From NCBI RefSeq assembly GCF_027924145.1, contig NZ_BRVP01000018.1, forward strand, positions 1 to 64,000: DNA of 64,000 nucleotides, given 5' to 3'. The position numbers and the translations under genes were made by a program. This DNA comes from Neptunitalea chrysea. GTDB lineage: Bacteria > Bacteroidota > Bacteroidia > Flavobacteriales > Flavobacteriaceae. The notes under the pieces were generated by a model that did not search any database, was not told the origin of the DNA, and worked only from the letters and a program-made list of their open reading frames with translations. Positions 1 to 8,882 of the stretch are shown here, piece by piece (the stretch's first letter is position 1; the number at the start of each line of letters is the position of its first letter).

Positions 1-34
1 CTCAAAAGGTGCTCTTTTATAATAAGAAATAAAA

Positions 35-58
35 AACCCGGAACGTTGGTTCCGGGTT
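35..58 (-). terminator. Rho-independent terminator of the YwqK-like gene
   Basis: A 10-bp perfect stem (AACCCGGAAC / GTTCCGGGTT) with a 4-base loop is followed, reading on the minus strand, by a run of T. It lies downstream of the minus-strand gene that ends at 103. Confidence 0.85.
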
Positions 59-102
59 AAACTCATAACACTAAAAGTTTATAATCTAAACACTTTGTTT
101 TT

Positions 103-456
103 CTAGGGATTGGTAGCCAATGCATCTACACTACTCCATTTGGTAATATTTTTAACCTCATTGTTTACAAATTCTACTTCGCTAAGGCTATGTTTATCTG
201 TCCAGAAAAACCAAGTACTAACTTTTTTTCCTTCATCATAAGTAGCTCTTGCTACCTCTTTTCCATTATCATTATAGGCAACCCATTCGCCATGAGGTTT
301 CCCATCTCTAAAATATCCTGTTTGCGTTATTGCTCCTTTATCGTTTGTATATGTTGCTTTTACAACGTCTCCTTGTTGTTCTAATTGAGGTTTTTCTTGT
401 TGAGCAAATCCTGCTAACGTAAAAACCATAGCTAAAGTGAATACTAATTTTTTCAT
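103..456 (-). CDS. Small secreted YwqK/MORN-like protein
   Basis: The 117-residue product starts with a clear signal peptide (MKKLVFTLAMVFTLAGFAQ), so it is probably periplasmic or surface-bound. The mature part carries repeat-like pieces of the type GYFRDGKPHGEW and ARATYDEGK, the pattern of YwqK / MORN-variant proteins, which fold as short beta-hairpins. Such proteins are often labelled toxin-antitoxin component by databases, but there is no toxin partner here and I do not infer that role. It is transcribed divergently from aspS across a 228-bp AT-rich gap and has its own terminator. Function unknown. Confidence 0.8.
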   Translation of the reverse strand: MKKLVFTLAMVFTLAGFAQQEKPQLEQQGDVVKATYTNDKGAITQTGYFRDGKPHGEWVAYNDNGKEVARATYDEGKKVSTWFFWTDKHSLSEVEFVNNEVKNITKWSSVDALATNP

Positions 457-651
457 GATGCTCCTAATTTAAAGTTCATTTCCGTCATTATTTCTATTAC
501 AAATATACATAAATTTTACATATAATAAACATTTACATAACATTAAATTAACATTTAAACACATAAAACACTGATTACATGACTTTTATCACAAATAAAT
601 CCCTTAACACAATTACTTCACTATTTTATTCACTAAGAAATCGTAACTCAT

Positions 652-659
652 TACATTTG
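652..659 (+). promoter_or_regulatory. aspS promoter, -7 element
   Basis: TACATTTG matches the Bacteroidota -7 consensus TAnnTTTG and lies 25 bases before the aspS start codon. I see no convincing -33 TTG at the usual distance, so only the -7 half is supported. Confidence 0.55.
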
Positions 660-684
660 CATTTTCAATAAGATATCATATAAA

Positions 685-2433
685 ATGTATAGAAGTCACA
701 ACTGTGGAAAACTGCGTTCAGCACATATAAATCAGGAAGTTACACTTTCCGGATGGGTTCAAAAAGTAAGAGATAAAGGATTTATGATCTGGGTAGATAT
801 TAGAGACCGTTACGGTATTACCCAATTAATTTTTGATGAAGAACGTACTCCGGCAGATGTCTTCGAAAAAGCAAAAGAGCTTGGTAGAGAGTTTGTGATA
901 CAGGTAACCGGAAAGGTTATTGAAAGAGTATCTAAAAACCCCAACCTTGCTACTGGTGATATTGAAATATTGGTAACCAACCTTACCATTTTAAACACAG
1001 CTAACACACCTCCGTTTACTATTGAAGATGAAACTGATGGTGGTGAAGACTTACGAATGAAATACAGATATCTGGATATTCGTCGTAATCCGGTTAAAAA
1101 CAGTTTATTGTTCAGACATAAAGTGGCCATGCAAGTGCGTAACTACCTGTCTCAAGAAGGTTTTATTGAGGTAGAAACTCCTTACCTTATCAAATCTACT
1201 CCTGAAGGAGCGCGTGACTTTGTAGTGCCTTCACGTATGAATGAAGGTCAGTTTTATGCTTTACCACAATCTCCACAAACCTTTAAGCAGTTGCTTATGG
1301 TAGGTGGTATGGATAAATACTTCCAGTTGGTAAAATGTTTTAGAGATGAAGATTTACGTGCAGACCGCCAGCCAGAGTTTACACAAATAGACTGCGAAAT
1401 GGCGTTTGTTGAGCAAGAGGATATTCTAAATATATTTGAAGGTCTTACCCGCAATTTATTAAAAGAAATTCACGGTTTAGAAGTAGATACCTTCCCAAGA
1501 ATGACCTATGCCGAAGCCATGAAAAAATATGGTAACGATAAACCAGATATTCGTTTTGGAATGGAGTTTGGTGAATTAAATGAGGTAGCCCAACACAAAG
1601 ACTTTAAAGTTTTTAACGAAGCTGATTTAGTGGTTGGTATTGCCGTAACGGGAGCAGCTGCGTATACACGTAAAGAAATAGATAAACTAATTGACTGGGT
1701 AAAACGCCCACAAATTGGTGCGTTAGGTATGGTGTATGTTAAATGTAATGAAGATGGTACCTATAAGTCTTCGGTTGATAAATTTTACGACCAAGAAGAT
1801 CTTGCTAAATGGGCAGAAGCTACCCAAGCTAAACCAGGTGATTTAATCTGTGTGCTTTCGGGGGTTGCTCATAAAGTACGTGCACAATTAAGTGCTTTAC
1901 GTATGGAAATGGCTACTCGTTTAGGATTACGTAAATCAAATGAATTTGCTCCTTTATGGGTTGTTGATTTTCCTTTATTAGAGTGGGATGAAGAAACAGA
2001 GCGTTACCATGCAATGCACCACCCATTTACTTCTCCTAAACCTGAAGATTTTGAATTAATTGAAACCAATCCGGGTGAAGTTAGAGCCAATGCCTATGAC
2101 CTTGTATTAAATGGTAATGAAATTGGTGGGGGTTCTATTAGAATTCATGATAAAGAATTACAAAGTAGAATGTTCTCTTTATTAGGCTTTACACCTGAAC
2201 AAGCGCAAGCTCAGTTTGGCTTTTTAATGAATGCTTTCCAATATGGTGCACCGCCACACGGTGGACTCGCTTTTGGTTTTGACCGACTGGTTGCTATTTT
2301 AGGAGGACAAGAAACAATTAGAGATTTTATTGCATTCCCTAAAAACAATGCCGGTAGAGATGTTATGATAGATGCCCCCGCATCTATAGACAACGAACAG
2401 CTAGACGAGCTACACATAAAATTAAATTTATAA
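685..2433 (+). CDS. aspS: Aspartyl-tRNA synthetase
   Basis: This class II aminoacyl-tRNA synthetase charges tRNA-Asp in the cytoplasm. Its 582 residues match the usual bacterial length. The N-terminal OB-fold anticodon-binding domain spans about residues 1-105. Class II motif 1 lies near 150-175 ([17 protein letters not shown]), motif 2 near 219-236 ([18 protein letters not shown]) and motif 3 near 525-540 ([16 protein letters not shown]). Between motifs 2 and 3 is the bacterial GAD insertion domain (about 290-420). The gene is monocistronic: it has its own promoter motif and a strong terminator directly after the stop codon. No residue looks unusual. Confidence 0.99.
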   Translation: MYRSHNCGKLRSAHINQEVTLSGWVQKVRDKGFMIWVDIRDRYGITQLIFDEERTPADVFEKAKELGREFVIQVTGKVIERVSKNPNLATGDIEILVTNLTILNTANTPPFTIEDETDGGEDLRMKYRYLDIRRNPVKNSLLFRHKVAMQVRNYLSQEGFIEVETPYLIKSTPEGARDFVVPSRMNEGQFYALPQSPQTFKQLLMVGGMDKYFQLVKCFRDEDLRADRQPEFTQIDCEMAFVEQEDILNIFEGLTRNLLKEIHGLEVDTFPRMTYAEAMKKYGNDKPDIRFGMEFGELNEVAQHKDFKVFNEADLVVGIAVTGAAAYTRKEIDKLIDWVKRPQIGALGMVYVKCNEDGTYKSSVDKFYDQEDLAKWAEATQAKPGDLICVLSGVAHKVRAQLSALRMEMATRLGLRKSNEFAPLWVVDFPLLEWDEETERYHAMHHPFTSPKPEDFELIETNPGEVRANAYDLVLNGNEIGGGSIRIHDKELQSRMFSLLGFTPEQAQAQFGFLMNAFQYGAPPHGGLAFGFDRLVAILGGQETIRDFIAFPKNNAGRDVMIDAPASIDNEQLDELHIKLNL

Positions 2434-2440
2434 CAAATAA

Positions 2441-2462
2441 TCCCGCTTAGGCGGGATTTTTA
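2441..2462 (+). terminator. aspS terminator
   Basis: The stem TCCCGC/GCGGGA with loop TTAG is followed by TTTTTA, seven bases after the aspS stop codon. The next gene starts only 11 bases later, so ClC expression probably relies on read-through or on a promoter inside this interval. Confidence 0.85.
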
Positions 2463-2473
2463 GACTATTAGCT

Positions 2474-4270
2474 ATGCCAAATACACAAAATAAATCGTTA
2501 CTTACCCGGTTTTTGCTATGGAAAACTAAGCACATTCCGCAACGTAACTTTGTGTACATGTTAAGTGTGTTAGTTGGGTTAATTGCCGGTTTAGGTGCAG
2601 TTACCCTAAAAAACCTTACCCACTTTATTCAACATTTACTGGAAGCAAAAGTAGTTAGCGACTACCATCATGCTTTTTACTTTTTATTTCCGCTAGTAGG
2701 TTTATCTATTACCTTTTTGATTAAAAAATATGTCATTAGACATAATTTTGGTCATGGTATTCCTTCTACCTTAAAAGCGATTGCCAAGAAAAAAGGGATT
2801 ATGAAACAGTACCAAATGTTTTCTGCCCTGCTTGCCGCTCCTTTTACAGTTGGTTTCGGTGGATCGGTTGGACTAGAAGGTCCTACAGTGTCTACTGCTG
2901 CAGCTATTAGCTCTAATATTTCAAGATTGTTTCATACCAATCAATCTACCCGTACGTTACTTATTGGTTGTGCCTCTACAGGTGCTATTGCCTGCATTTT
3001 TAAGGCGCCAATTGCCGCTATTGTTTTTGCCATTGAAGTTTTTAGTTTAGACCTTACACTATCTTCTTTATTGCCTTTACTTATATCGTCAATATCGGGA
3101 GTCTTATTATCCTATTTCTTTTATGGAGATGATACCATTCTTCCATTTCAATTAATTGATAAATTTGAATTAAACCAAGTACCATACTTTGCTCTTTTAG
3201 GTGTAGTTGCTGCACTTACTTCAATTTACTTTACCAAAGTATACGAATACCTTCATAATTATTTTGAAAAAATTGCCTCTCCTATTAAGCGATTAATTAT
3301 TGGTGGACTTGGCTTAGGTGTTATCGTATTTTTTATTCCGCCACTATACGGTGAGGGTTTCGATGTAATTAACAACGTTATGAAGGGCAACTATGAAACT
3401 GCCCTGCAAAATAATTTCCTACATCTTGAAATTCACAATGCATGGATTATTATAGGTATGTTAGCCGGTTTGGTTATTTTTAAAATTATAGCCAGTGCCT
3501 TTACCTTTGGTGCCGGTGGTATTGGTGGTATCTTCTCTCCTAGTTTGTTTATGGGATCTATACTAGGTTGCTTCTTTGCTAAGCTAATAAATACGTTAGG
3601 GTTTTTAAAATTTAACCTGTCGGAAAGTAACTTTACACTAGTAGGCATGGCAGGCGTATTAGGTGGGGTACTACAGGCACCGTTAACCGCTATCTTCCTT
3701 ATTGCAGAATTAACAGGAGGTTACAACTTGTTCATACCACTAATGATTACGGTGGCTATTTGTTTTGCCATTACTAAGTACTTTTTACCCTTCTCTGTAT
3801 ATAGTATGGAGTTGGCTAGAGCTGGTGATCTTATTACACACGATAAAGATCAGGCGGTTTTAACCTTAATGAACCTAGAAAGTTTAATAGAAAAGAAATT
3901 TGTACCTGTACATCCTGAAATGACCCTAGGTGATATTGTACATAAAGCAGTTATTAAATCGAACCGAAATATATTTCCGGTGATTGATGCTAACGACTCC
4001 TTACAAGGAATTATATTGTTAGATGATATTCGCCCAATTATGTTCAACCAGAACTTATATAAAGAAATTAAAGCTGAGGATGTAATGCAAAATGCACCCG
4101 CCGTAATAGATTTAGATAATGATAGAATGTCTGGGGTGATGCAGAAATTCCAAGATAGCAGTGCTTGGAACTTACCGGTGATTAGCGAAGAAAAATACAT
4201 TGGTTTTATTTCTAAATCGAAATTACTAACTGCCTACAGAAGAAAACTTATTAGCTTTACACAACAATAA
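2474..4270 (+). CDS. ClC-family chloride channel/transporter with CBS pair
   Basis: This 598-residue inner-membrane protein has the ClC signature segments. GHGIP (about 93-97) is the first selectivity motif. GSVGLEGP (about 130-137) carries the gating glutamate, and GGIFSPSLF (about 352-360) is the third motif. The last about 130 residues are soluble and form a CBS-domain pair, which in this family senses adenine nucleotides. It probably moves chloride, or exchanges chloride for protons. Whether it is a channel or an exchanger depends on a second internal glutamate that I cannot place without an alignment. It follows aspS closely and precedes a small membrane protein by 12 bases, probably in one operon. 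Confidence 0.95.
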   Translation: MPNTQNKSLLTRFLLWKTKHIPQRNFVYMLSVLVGLIAGLGAVTLKNLTHFIQHLLEAKVVSDYHHAFYFLFPLVGLSITFLIKKYVIRHNFGHGIPSTLKAIAKKKGIMKQYQMFSALLAAPFTVGFGGSVGLEGPTVSTAAAISSNISRLFHTNQSTRTLLIGCASTGAIACIFKAPIAAIVFAIEVFSLDLTLSSLLPLLISSISGVLLSYFFYGDDTILPFQLIDKFELNQVPYFALLGVVAALTSIYFTKVYEYLHNYFEKIASPIKRLIIGGLGLGVIVFFIPPLYGEGFDVINNVMKGNYETALQNNFLHLEIHNAWIIIGMLAGLVIFKIIASAFTFGAGGIGGIFSPSLFMGSILGCFFAKLINTLGFLKFNLSESNFTLVGMAGVLGGVLQAPLTAIFLIAELTGGYNLFIPLMITVAICFAITKYFLPFSVYSMELARAGDLITHDKDQAVLTLMNLESLIEKKFVPVHPEMTLGDIVHKAVIKSNRNIFPVIDANDSLQGIILLDDIRPIMFNQNLYKEIKAEDVMQNAPAVIDLDNDRMSGVMQKFQDSSAWNLPVISEEKYIGFISKSKLLTAYRRKLISFTQQ

Positions 4271-4282
4271 AATAATAGTTAA

Positions 4283-4549
4283 ATGCGTACACTAATGAAA
4301 TATATTATAATCGTTATTTTCATTTCTATCTTGGGCGGATTCGCTTATGGATCCTATGTGAAAATTTCGGTAGATGATGTAACCGGAGATCGCATTTTAG
4401 GGCTATCGGTTTTGGCTATGTCATTCATTTTAATGCCCCTTTTTATTTATCATAGATGGAAGGGTAAAGACCTGCGTAACTACATGTTAACTAAGGAAAA
4501 TATGGATAAAATGAACAATCTGTCACCAAACGACGATAAAAAACCCTGA
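4283..4549 (+). CDS. Small two-TM membrane protein
   Basis: The 88-residue product has two hydrophobic segments, one near residues 5-25 and one near 40-60, then a charged tail (HRWKGKDLRNYMLTKENMDK). It starts 12 bases after the ClC stop and is presumably co-transcribed with it. An in-frame ATG four codons later (MKYIIIV) is an equally good start. No function can be assigned. Small proteins of this kind are common behind flavobacterial transporter genes. Confidence 0.75.
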   Translation: MRTLMKYIIIVIFISILGGFAYGSYVKISVDDVTGDRILGLSVLAMSFILMPLFIYHRWKGKDLRNYMLTKENMDKMNNLSPNDDKKP

Positions 4550-4648
4550 AAATCAACCTATTTAAAATAAATTATTTACAATTTTTTATACTTAGTCTCA
4601 AAATTTAACAGTACTTTTAAACCATAATTTTTTTATTTACAATTTATA

Positions 4649-4843
4649 ATGACAGGTACAGTTAAATTTTTCAATGAATCTAAAGGTTTCGGATTCATTA
4701 CAAACGACGAAACAGGTAAAGATATTTTTGTGCACATTACTGCATTAAAAGGAATTACTTTACAAGACGGCAACAAAGTAGAATATGTTGAAGAAGAAGG
4801 ACGCAAAGGATTAGTAGCGGCAAAAGTGAGAATCATAGGCTAG
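4649..4843 (+). CDS. cspA: Cold-shock protein
   Basis: This is a 64-residue single cold-shock domain, an RNA/ssDNA-binding OB fold. RNP1 is seen as KGFGFI and RNP2 as DIFVHI, with aromatic residues in the expected places. Such proteins act as RNA chaperones in the cytoplasm. The gene stands alone with about 100 bases of AT-rich leader and ends in a strong terminator. The family is certain, but which paralogue (A, C, D) this is has no meaning outside a genome-wide comparison. Confidence 0.95.
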   Translation: MTGTVKFFNESKGFGFITNDETGKDIFVHITALKGITLQDGNKVEYVEEEGRKGLVAAKVRIIG

Positions 4844-4881
4844 ATTTAAGATATAGAGTATTTTATTTTGACTAAAAAGAC

Positions 4882-4911
4882 AACGCAACCTTATGGGTTG
4901 CGTTTTTTTTT
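4882..4911 (+). terminator. Terminator of the cold-shock gene
   Basis: The stem AACGCAACC/GGGTTGCGTT has a short loop and is followed by nine T residues, about 40 bases after the cspA stop. Confidence 0.9.
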
Positions 4912-4972
4912 ATGTCTTGTATTTCATCTTAGGAAAATAAGATTACATTAAGTAGAACTCTTGATATATAAC

Positions 4973-5047
4973 TTAGCTACTTTTTAGAATAGTGCCTATC
5001 TTTTTTCGCACTTTTGGTACTTTTTCAAGATATAATTCTTTTTTCAT
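4973..5047 (-). pseudogene. Relic of a toxin-gene 3' end
   Basis: Bases 5000-5046 are identical over 47 bp to 5847-5893, which encode the last residues of the toxin at 5811-7970. In the same frame the relic reads MKKELYLEKVPKVRKK and then departs into a different tail and a TAA at 4973-4975. Beyond the 47 bp, upstream and downstream, the two copies are unrelated. This looks like the scar left when a toxin tail was swapped or duplicated. The ATG is fortuitous and I do not think a 24-residue protein is made. Confidence 0.75.
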
Positions 5048-5070
5048 TTTTAATTATACAATACGTTACA

Positions 5071-5129
5071 CCAAAAAAACCAGCTACCTTAAAAATAACT
5101 GGTTTTTATAAAAATATGTATTTTAATTT
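5071..5129. repeat. Copy 1 of a 59-bp repeat containing a terminator hairpin
   Basis: Bases 5071-5129 and 5414-5472 are the same 59 bp with one substitution. Each contains the stem AAAACCAG/CTGGTTTT and T runs on both sides, so each is a bidirectional terminator. This copy lies behind the small minus-strand ORF at 5202-5417, and the other lies behind the immunity gene. It is the expected trace of module duplication: each gene or relic kept its own copy of the same 3' end. Confidence 0.85.
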
Positions 5130-5201
5130 GAATATTTTCGTTTATGAAATAATTCCTTTTTGCTTAAAATAGTCTTCATACACCGCTATTAATAAACCTC
5201 T

Positions 5202-5417
5202 TTATACCCCTATTTTTATCGTATATTCATTATACCCCAATATAAAATAAGAGAAATAAGTGCCCTTGTCTGTACTTTCTTTAATTAAGCTGAACATAGA
5301 CTTTTCTGCTACTAGCGCTTTTATATAAGGCTCTGCTTCCTTAATTGGCATAGTATACTTATTCTCTATCAATTCGTCTTTTATAATCTTACTGTTTTCT
5401 ATAAATATAAGAACCAA
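5202..5417 (-). pseudogene. Truncated relic of an immunity-type gene
   Basis: The open frame is 71 codons, begins only at TTG inside the 59-bp repeat, and has no ribosome-binding site. Its product (KDELIENKYTMPIKEAEP and on, ending YNEYTIKIGV) has normal coding character but no start and no recognisable family. Its position between two copies of the terminator repeat, behind the live immunity gene, suggests that it is the C-terminal remnant of an older immunity gene whose toxin was lost. It could instead be a short functional protein. Confidence 0.5.
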
Positions 5418-5472
5418 AAAAACCAGCTACCTTAAAGATAACTGGTTTTTATAAAAATATGTATTTTAATTT
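5414..5472. repeat. Copy 2 of the 59-bp terminator repeat
   Basis: This is the same sequence as 5071-5129 with one base different in the loop. It lies about 50 bases behind the immunity gene and would terminate the toxin-immunity transcript on the minus strand. Confidence 0.85.
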
Positions 5473-5524
5473 AAAAAAAATACTTCTCCTAATTTATTAG
5501 TTATTAGAGTTTTTAAATATCTAA

Positions 5525-5806
5525 TTATTCTATTTCAATATAATTTGTAGGTGTAATTATATACAAAAGTTCTCCAGTATCTGCGCGTACATATAAAAAG
5601 TAAACTATTACATCTGGCGCCCAAGGAATGTCATAGCCGACGGCATATACATCAAAATTTTCTCCCTCATATTTACCTATAGGTACCGTATTATCATGAT
5701 CTTCTATACTATTAAAATGAATAGTTATACTATCTTTAATATAATTACTGCCAATTTCTTCTAAATAAGATACCGCCCTATCTATAGCTTCTTTTTCTGT
5801 TACCAT
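5525..5806 (-). CDS. Probable immunity protein (YrhB/Imm35-like)
   Basis: The 93-residue acidic cytosolic protein starts four bases after the toxin stop (TAA, CATT, ATG), an arrangement that couples translation. It opens with a helix (TEKEAIDRAVSYLEEIG) and continues with alternating strands ending DTGELLYIITPTNYIEIE. That shape is similar to YrhB/Imm35 immunity proteins, which I recall from the family but cannot confirm by alignment. Small size, lack of a signal peptide and position directly behind a toxin-like gene argue that it neutralises the 719-residue effector in the cytoplasm. Confidence 0.7.
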   Translation of the reverse strand: MVTEKEAIDRAVSYLEEIGSNYIKDSITIHFNSIEDHDNTVPIGKYEGENFDVYAVGYDIPWAPDVIVYFLYVRADTGELLYIITPTNYIEIE

Positions 5807-5810
5807 AATG

Positions 5811-7970
5811 TTATTCTGTTATATTAATTATTTGTTCTATTTTAACCTTTTTTCGCACTTTTGGTACTTTTTCAAGATATAATTCTTTTTTCAATAAACC
5901 TACATCTTCTAATAGTTTGCCATTTCTTTTGTAAAGATCTTTAATATAATTAAAAGCATGGTCTACCTCTGAATGAGTTAAGTATTCTTTATACCTCATC
6001 AAAGCATCAAAAACCCACCTTTCTTTTTCAAGTCTTCCAGAAAACTTTACCAAGTTAAGATAGTTTTGAACTCCTATTTTTCTTGAATGTCTCAAATGCA
6101 TTAATTCATGAAAAAATTCATATACAGTACACCCTTTTCTCAAACACATTTTTAATTTTTTCCCATCATTTGAAATGATGAATGCTGCTTGAGCATTATC
6201 TGACAATTCCAATGCCAATCCTTTAATTGTATATGATCCGTTTTCTGGAAAAAGTTCCAATTCTACCTTATGCTTCTTTAAAAATCGTTTAACCTTCCTG
6301 ATATCAGACTTACTCATTATCTGACCAAATCTCCTCCCTCTACCTGAAACTCTAATGGCAACATCATCCCATTCTTCCAATAAAACAGCATCGGCAGGTT
6401 TATTCTCTATCCCAAAAAGTTTTTTCAGCTTATCCCTTAACCATTCTACTAATTTACCATTTTTTATAGCTTCAATTAACTCAACAAACTCTTTCTTTAT
6501 CCATTTTAATAAGGCTGTAGCTGTGTCGGCAACTTTTGCCCCTATATTAGTTGCTATTTTAATTCCTTTAGCAGCCATTTCTTCTGCCTTGGTGGCTAAC
6601 CGAGATATTTTAGAAGATATTTTGGCAGTCACGGAAGCCCCTCCGCTAAAATACGCTATTACAGCATCTAAGATAATTTCAAAAGCTACATTTCCTAAAA
6701 AATAAGCCCATGAATATATATTATATCCCTTTACCTTTTTAACTATCATTTTAGCTAAATCAATAAAATCTTTTACATATTCGCTGGTACTTACATATGT
6801 AACAAGCTTATCAAAAACCTCTATACCATTTTCACGAACAACATCTACCAAATCTTCTACAAACTCTAGTTTTTTTTGTTGTTCTGCAATTTTTTCTGGA
6901 GAAAAATCCTCCATTTCAATAAAACTAATATTATCTATTAACAAGGCTACTAAAGACATTATTAGTTGTACCGTAGAAATTAGTCCGTTTAGAATTCCGC
7001 ATAAAAAGGCGTTAATAATAGCTAACTCTTTAGTGTATAAATCCCCTAACCCTTTAATTAGTTTATTAACAGAATCTACCGCTTGCTGTAAAATTTCTTT
7101 AACACTGCTAATAACATTTTTAATTTTTTCAAACAATAACTCATTAAGCTTTTCTTTGGCAACCTTTATTAAAGCCAAAATGTAATCATCTGCTTTCCCC
7201 GGGATATAGTGAGCAACTCTTTCTGCAAGGCTAAAAACCTTTTCTTCAATTTTTTCAGACAGTTCTACAAGCATACCCAACCCTTCAGTAGTATAACTAA
7301 TCACATTAGTAGCTCCATTAGCCATTTTTTGGGGCAAGGTTACAGGCAATATAGGTTTATACTTATTTTTCCTATCGGCTATATCGTAATTGTAGTTTTC
7401 CTCGGTAAACTTCCATTTTTCAATGGCTTCTACACCACTATTAATCCAATCTGCTATCTTTTCATCAGTACTAAATACTTCTTTAAGAAATTTGTTCAAA
7501 TCTGTAGTATTAAAATATTCCAGACTAACAGCATTAATTAAAAGAGAATACTTAGGAAGCAACTCCTCATCTTTATCGCAAATAGCTTTACAAAAAGCAT
7601 ATAAACCTCGTATTTTATAATCATTTACTGTGGTTTCATATCCGTTACTTACCCTTTTTAAATACTCTCTAAACTTATTACCCATCCGCACTCTGCATAC
7701 GGTTCCAAAAATATTAGAGGTATCTTCACTCTTCTCTTCTACAAAAATGTACATATAGTTGTCTTCAATATCAGCTTCTTTCATATTTTCATAAGCCTCT
7801 AAAGCATCTAACCCAGATTTGAAACTAAAGATTTGATAAGAATATTTAGAAATATTAGTTAAATTGGGAGTGCTTACCCCTTCTTTATTAGTATATGTAA
7901 CATGAAATATACTATTCTCGCCAAAGGGACTATCCATTCCCATGACTTCCTCCAAACCTAAATAACTCAT
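5811..7970 (-). CDS. Polymorphic toxin with C-terminal metallopeptidase domain
   Basis: The 719-residue protein has no signal peptide. Residues 1-200 form a soluble domain I do not recognise. The middle is helical with hydrophobic stretches near 318-345 and 420-446, typical of translocation or pre-toxin regions. The C-terminal about 150 residues contain HELMH (about 618-622) with a downstream glutamate in KERWVFD (about 650), the zincin arrangement seen in the Tox-MPTase4 group of metallopeptidase toxins. It is therefore probably an antibacterial protease. The lack of a Sec or T9SS signal suggests export by a type VI or related contractile system, but none is encoded here. Its last 16 codons are duplicated downstream, and a coupled immunity gene follows. 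Confidence 0.75.
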   Translation of the reverse strand: MSYLGLEEVMGMDSPFGENSIFHVTYTNKEGVSTPNLTNISKYSYQIFSFKSGLDALEAYENMKEADIEDNYMYIFVEEKSEDTSNIFGTVCRVRMGNKFREYLKRVSNGYETTVNDYKIRGLYAFCKAICDKDEELLPKYSLLINAVSLEYFNTTDLNKFLKEVFSTDEKIADWINSGVEAIEKWKFTEENYNYDIADRKNKYKPILPVTLPQKMANGATNVISYTTEGLGMLVELSEKIEEKVFSLAERVAHYIPGKADDYILALIKVAKEKLNELLFEKIKNVISSVKEILQQAVDSVNKLIKGLGDLYTKELAIINAFLCGILNGLISTVQLIMSLVALLIDNISFIEMEDFSPEKIAEQQKKLEFVEDLVDVVRENGIEVFDKLVTYVSTSEYVKDFIDLAKMIVKKVKGYNIYSWAYFLGNVAFEIILDAVIAYFSGGASVTAKISSKISRLATKAEEMAAKGIKIATNIGAKVADTATALLKWIKKEFVELIEAIKNGKLVEWLRDKLKKLFGIENKPADAVLLEEWDDVAIRVSGRGRRFGQIMSKSDIRKVKRFLKKHKVELELFPENGSYTIKGLALELSDNAQAAFIISNDGKKLKMCLRKGCTVYEFFHELMHLRHSRKIGVQNYLNLVKFSGRLEKERWVFDALMRYKEYLTHSEVDHAFNYIKDLYKRNGKLLEDVGLLKKELYLEKVPKVRKKVKIEQIINITE

Positions 7971-8234
7971 GGTTTAACAAGGTATTTTGTAATAAGAAAT
8001 AGTGCATAACATCGGGAAACAACCCAATGAAACATTTAGAAGCATTTAAATGAAATTACAAGACAATTTTTTGAGACTTATCTCTGAACTTCACATTTTG
8101 ATTCGCGAAACTTAACTCGCTATCATAGAAATATTACAGACCACAAATCTAACTGAAAAAAGAATACCCTATAGGTTGCAAAAACAACCTAAAAGTAAGT
8201 AGGGTTAAAAAAGAATCACCAGAAGTTCCATGCG
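7971..8234. other. Gap upstream of the toxin gene
   Basis: This 264-bp interval has no credible gene. It holds a small hairpin (AGGTTG N6 CAACCT, 8173-8190), and a motif at 8072-8087 resembling the left palindrome of the dispersed repeat in inverted orientation. The toxin promoter should lie here, but I see no clear TAnnTTTG on the minus strand. Confidence 0.5.
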
Positions 8235-8684
8235 CTAATTCAAATTTCGTTTCTCTATAAAAAAACGCTTCATAAGGGTAGACGCTCCCTCTGCCATACA
8301 ACCTCCCTCTATGGTTGTTTTAGGGTGTAGTTTGGTTCCCATAACGCCACAACCTCGGTGTTCATCCGTAGCTCCATATACCACACGACTAATCTGGCTC
8401 CAATACAAGGCTCCGGCACACATTTGGCAAGGCTCTAAAGTTACATATAGGGTACAGTTTTTGAGATACTTACCTCCTAAAAAATTAGCCGCAGCGGTAA
8501 TCGCCTGCATTTCGGCATGTGCAGTAACATCGTTCAGGGCTTCTGTTAGGTTATGCGCACGGGCAATTACTCTGTTATCTATTACAATTACAGCTCCTAC
8601 AGGTATTTCGCCTTTTTCAAAAGCCATCTCTGCCTCTTGCAGGGCTTTTTTCATAAAATAGGCATCGTCAAAAATATTCTCCAT
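8235..8684 (-). CDS. tadA: tRNA-specific adenosine deaminase
   Basis: TadA converts A34 to inosine in tRNA-Arg(ACG). The zinc ligands are visible as HAE (in VTAHAEMQ) with the proton-shuttling glutamate, and PCxxC (EPCQMCAGAL). I place the start at 8684 (MENIFDDAYFMKKAL, 149 residues, the normal family length). The longer frame to 8756 adds a hydrophobic stretch that is not part of the family. It is transcribed divergently from dxs, with a copy of the dispersed repeat between them. Confidence 0.95.
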   Translation of the reverse strand: MENIFDDAYFMKKALQEAEMAFEKGEIPVGAVIVIDNRVIARAHNLTEALNDVTAHAEMQAITAAANFLGGKYLKNCTLYVTLEPCQMCAGALYWSQISRVVYGATDEHRGCGVMGTKLHPKTTIEGGCMAEGASTLMKRFFIEKRNLN

Positions 8685-8760
8685 AACCAATTGTATCTGC
8701 AACAAAAATACAACATTTTTGGCGTGATGTTTGATACTTAAAAAAAGTAGAAACAATATG

Positions 8761-8798
8761 CCTCTCGGAGCATTTCATCTCAATTATTGAGTAAAAAC
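8761..8798 (+). repeat. Dispersed palindromic repeat, copy A (right part)
   Basis: The bases match the family from CTCGGAGCATTT onward and include the intact second palindrome CTCAATTATTGAG followed by TAAA. The left palindrome is missing. It lies between tadA and dxs. Confidence 0.75.
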
Positions 8799-8865
8799 AA
8801 GTAACAACTACCAGTTAGTTGCCATTTAACATTACTAATGAATCTAAATTAATTATAAATAATTG

Positions 8866-8873
8866 TAATTTTG
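8866..8873 (+). promoter_or_regulatory. dxs promoter, -7 element
   Basis: TAATTTTG matches TAnnTTTG exactly. It ends only nine bases before the ATG at 8883, so the transcript would start at or just before the start codon. Confidence 0.55.
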
Positions 8874-8882
8874 CGGCCTGTA

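Noticed and set aside
103..456. Antitoxin label for the YwqK-like protein
   Set aside because: It has a signal peptide and no toxin gene nearby.
5202..5417. Normal gene at 5202-5417
   Set aside because: The only start is TTG inside a terminator repeat, without a ribosome-binding site; treated as a relic.
8871..8882. TTG start for dxs
   Set aside because: The TTG is part of the promoter -7 motif and the family begins at the later ATG.
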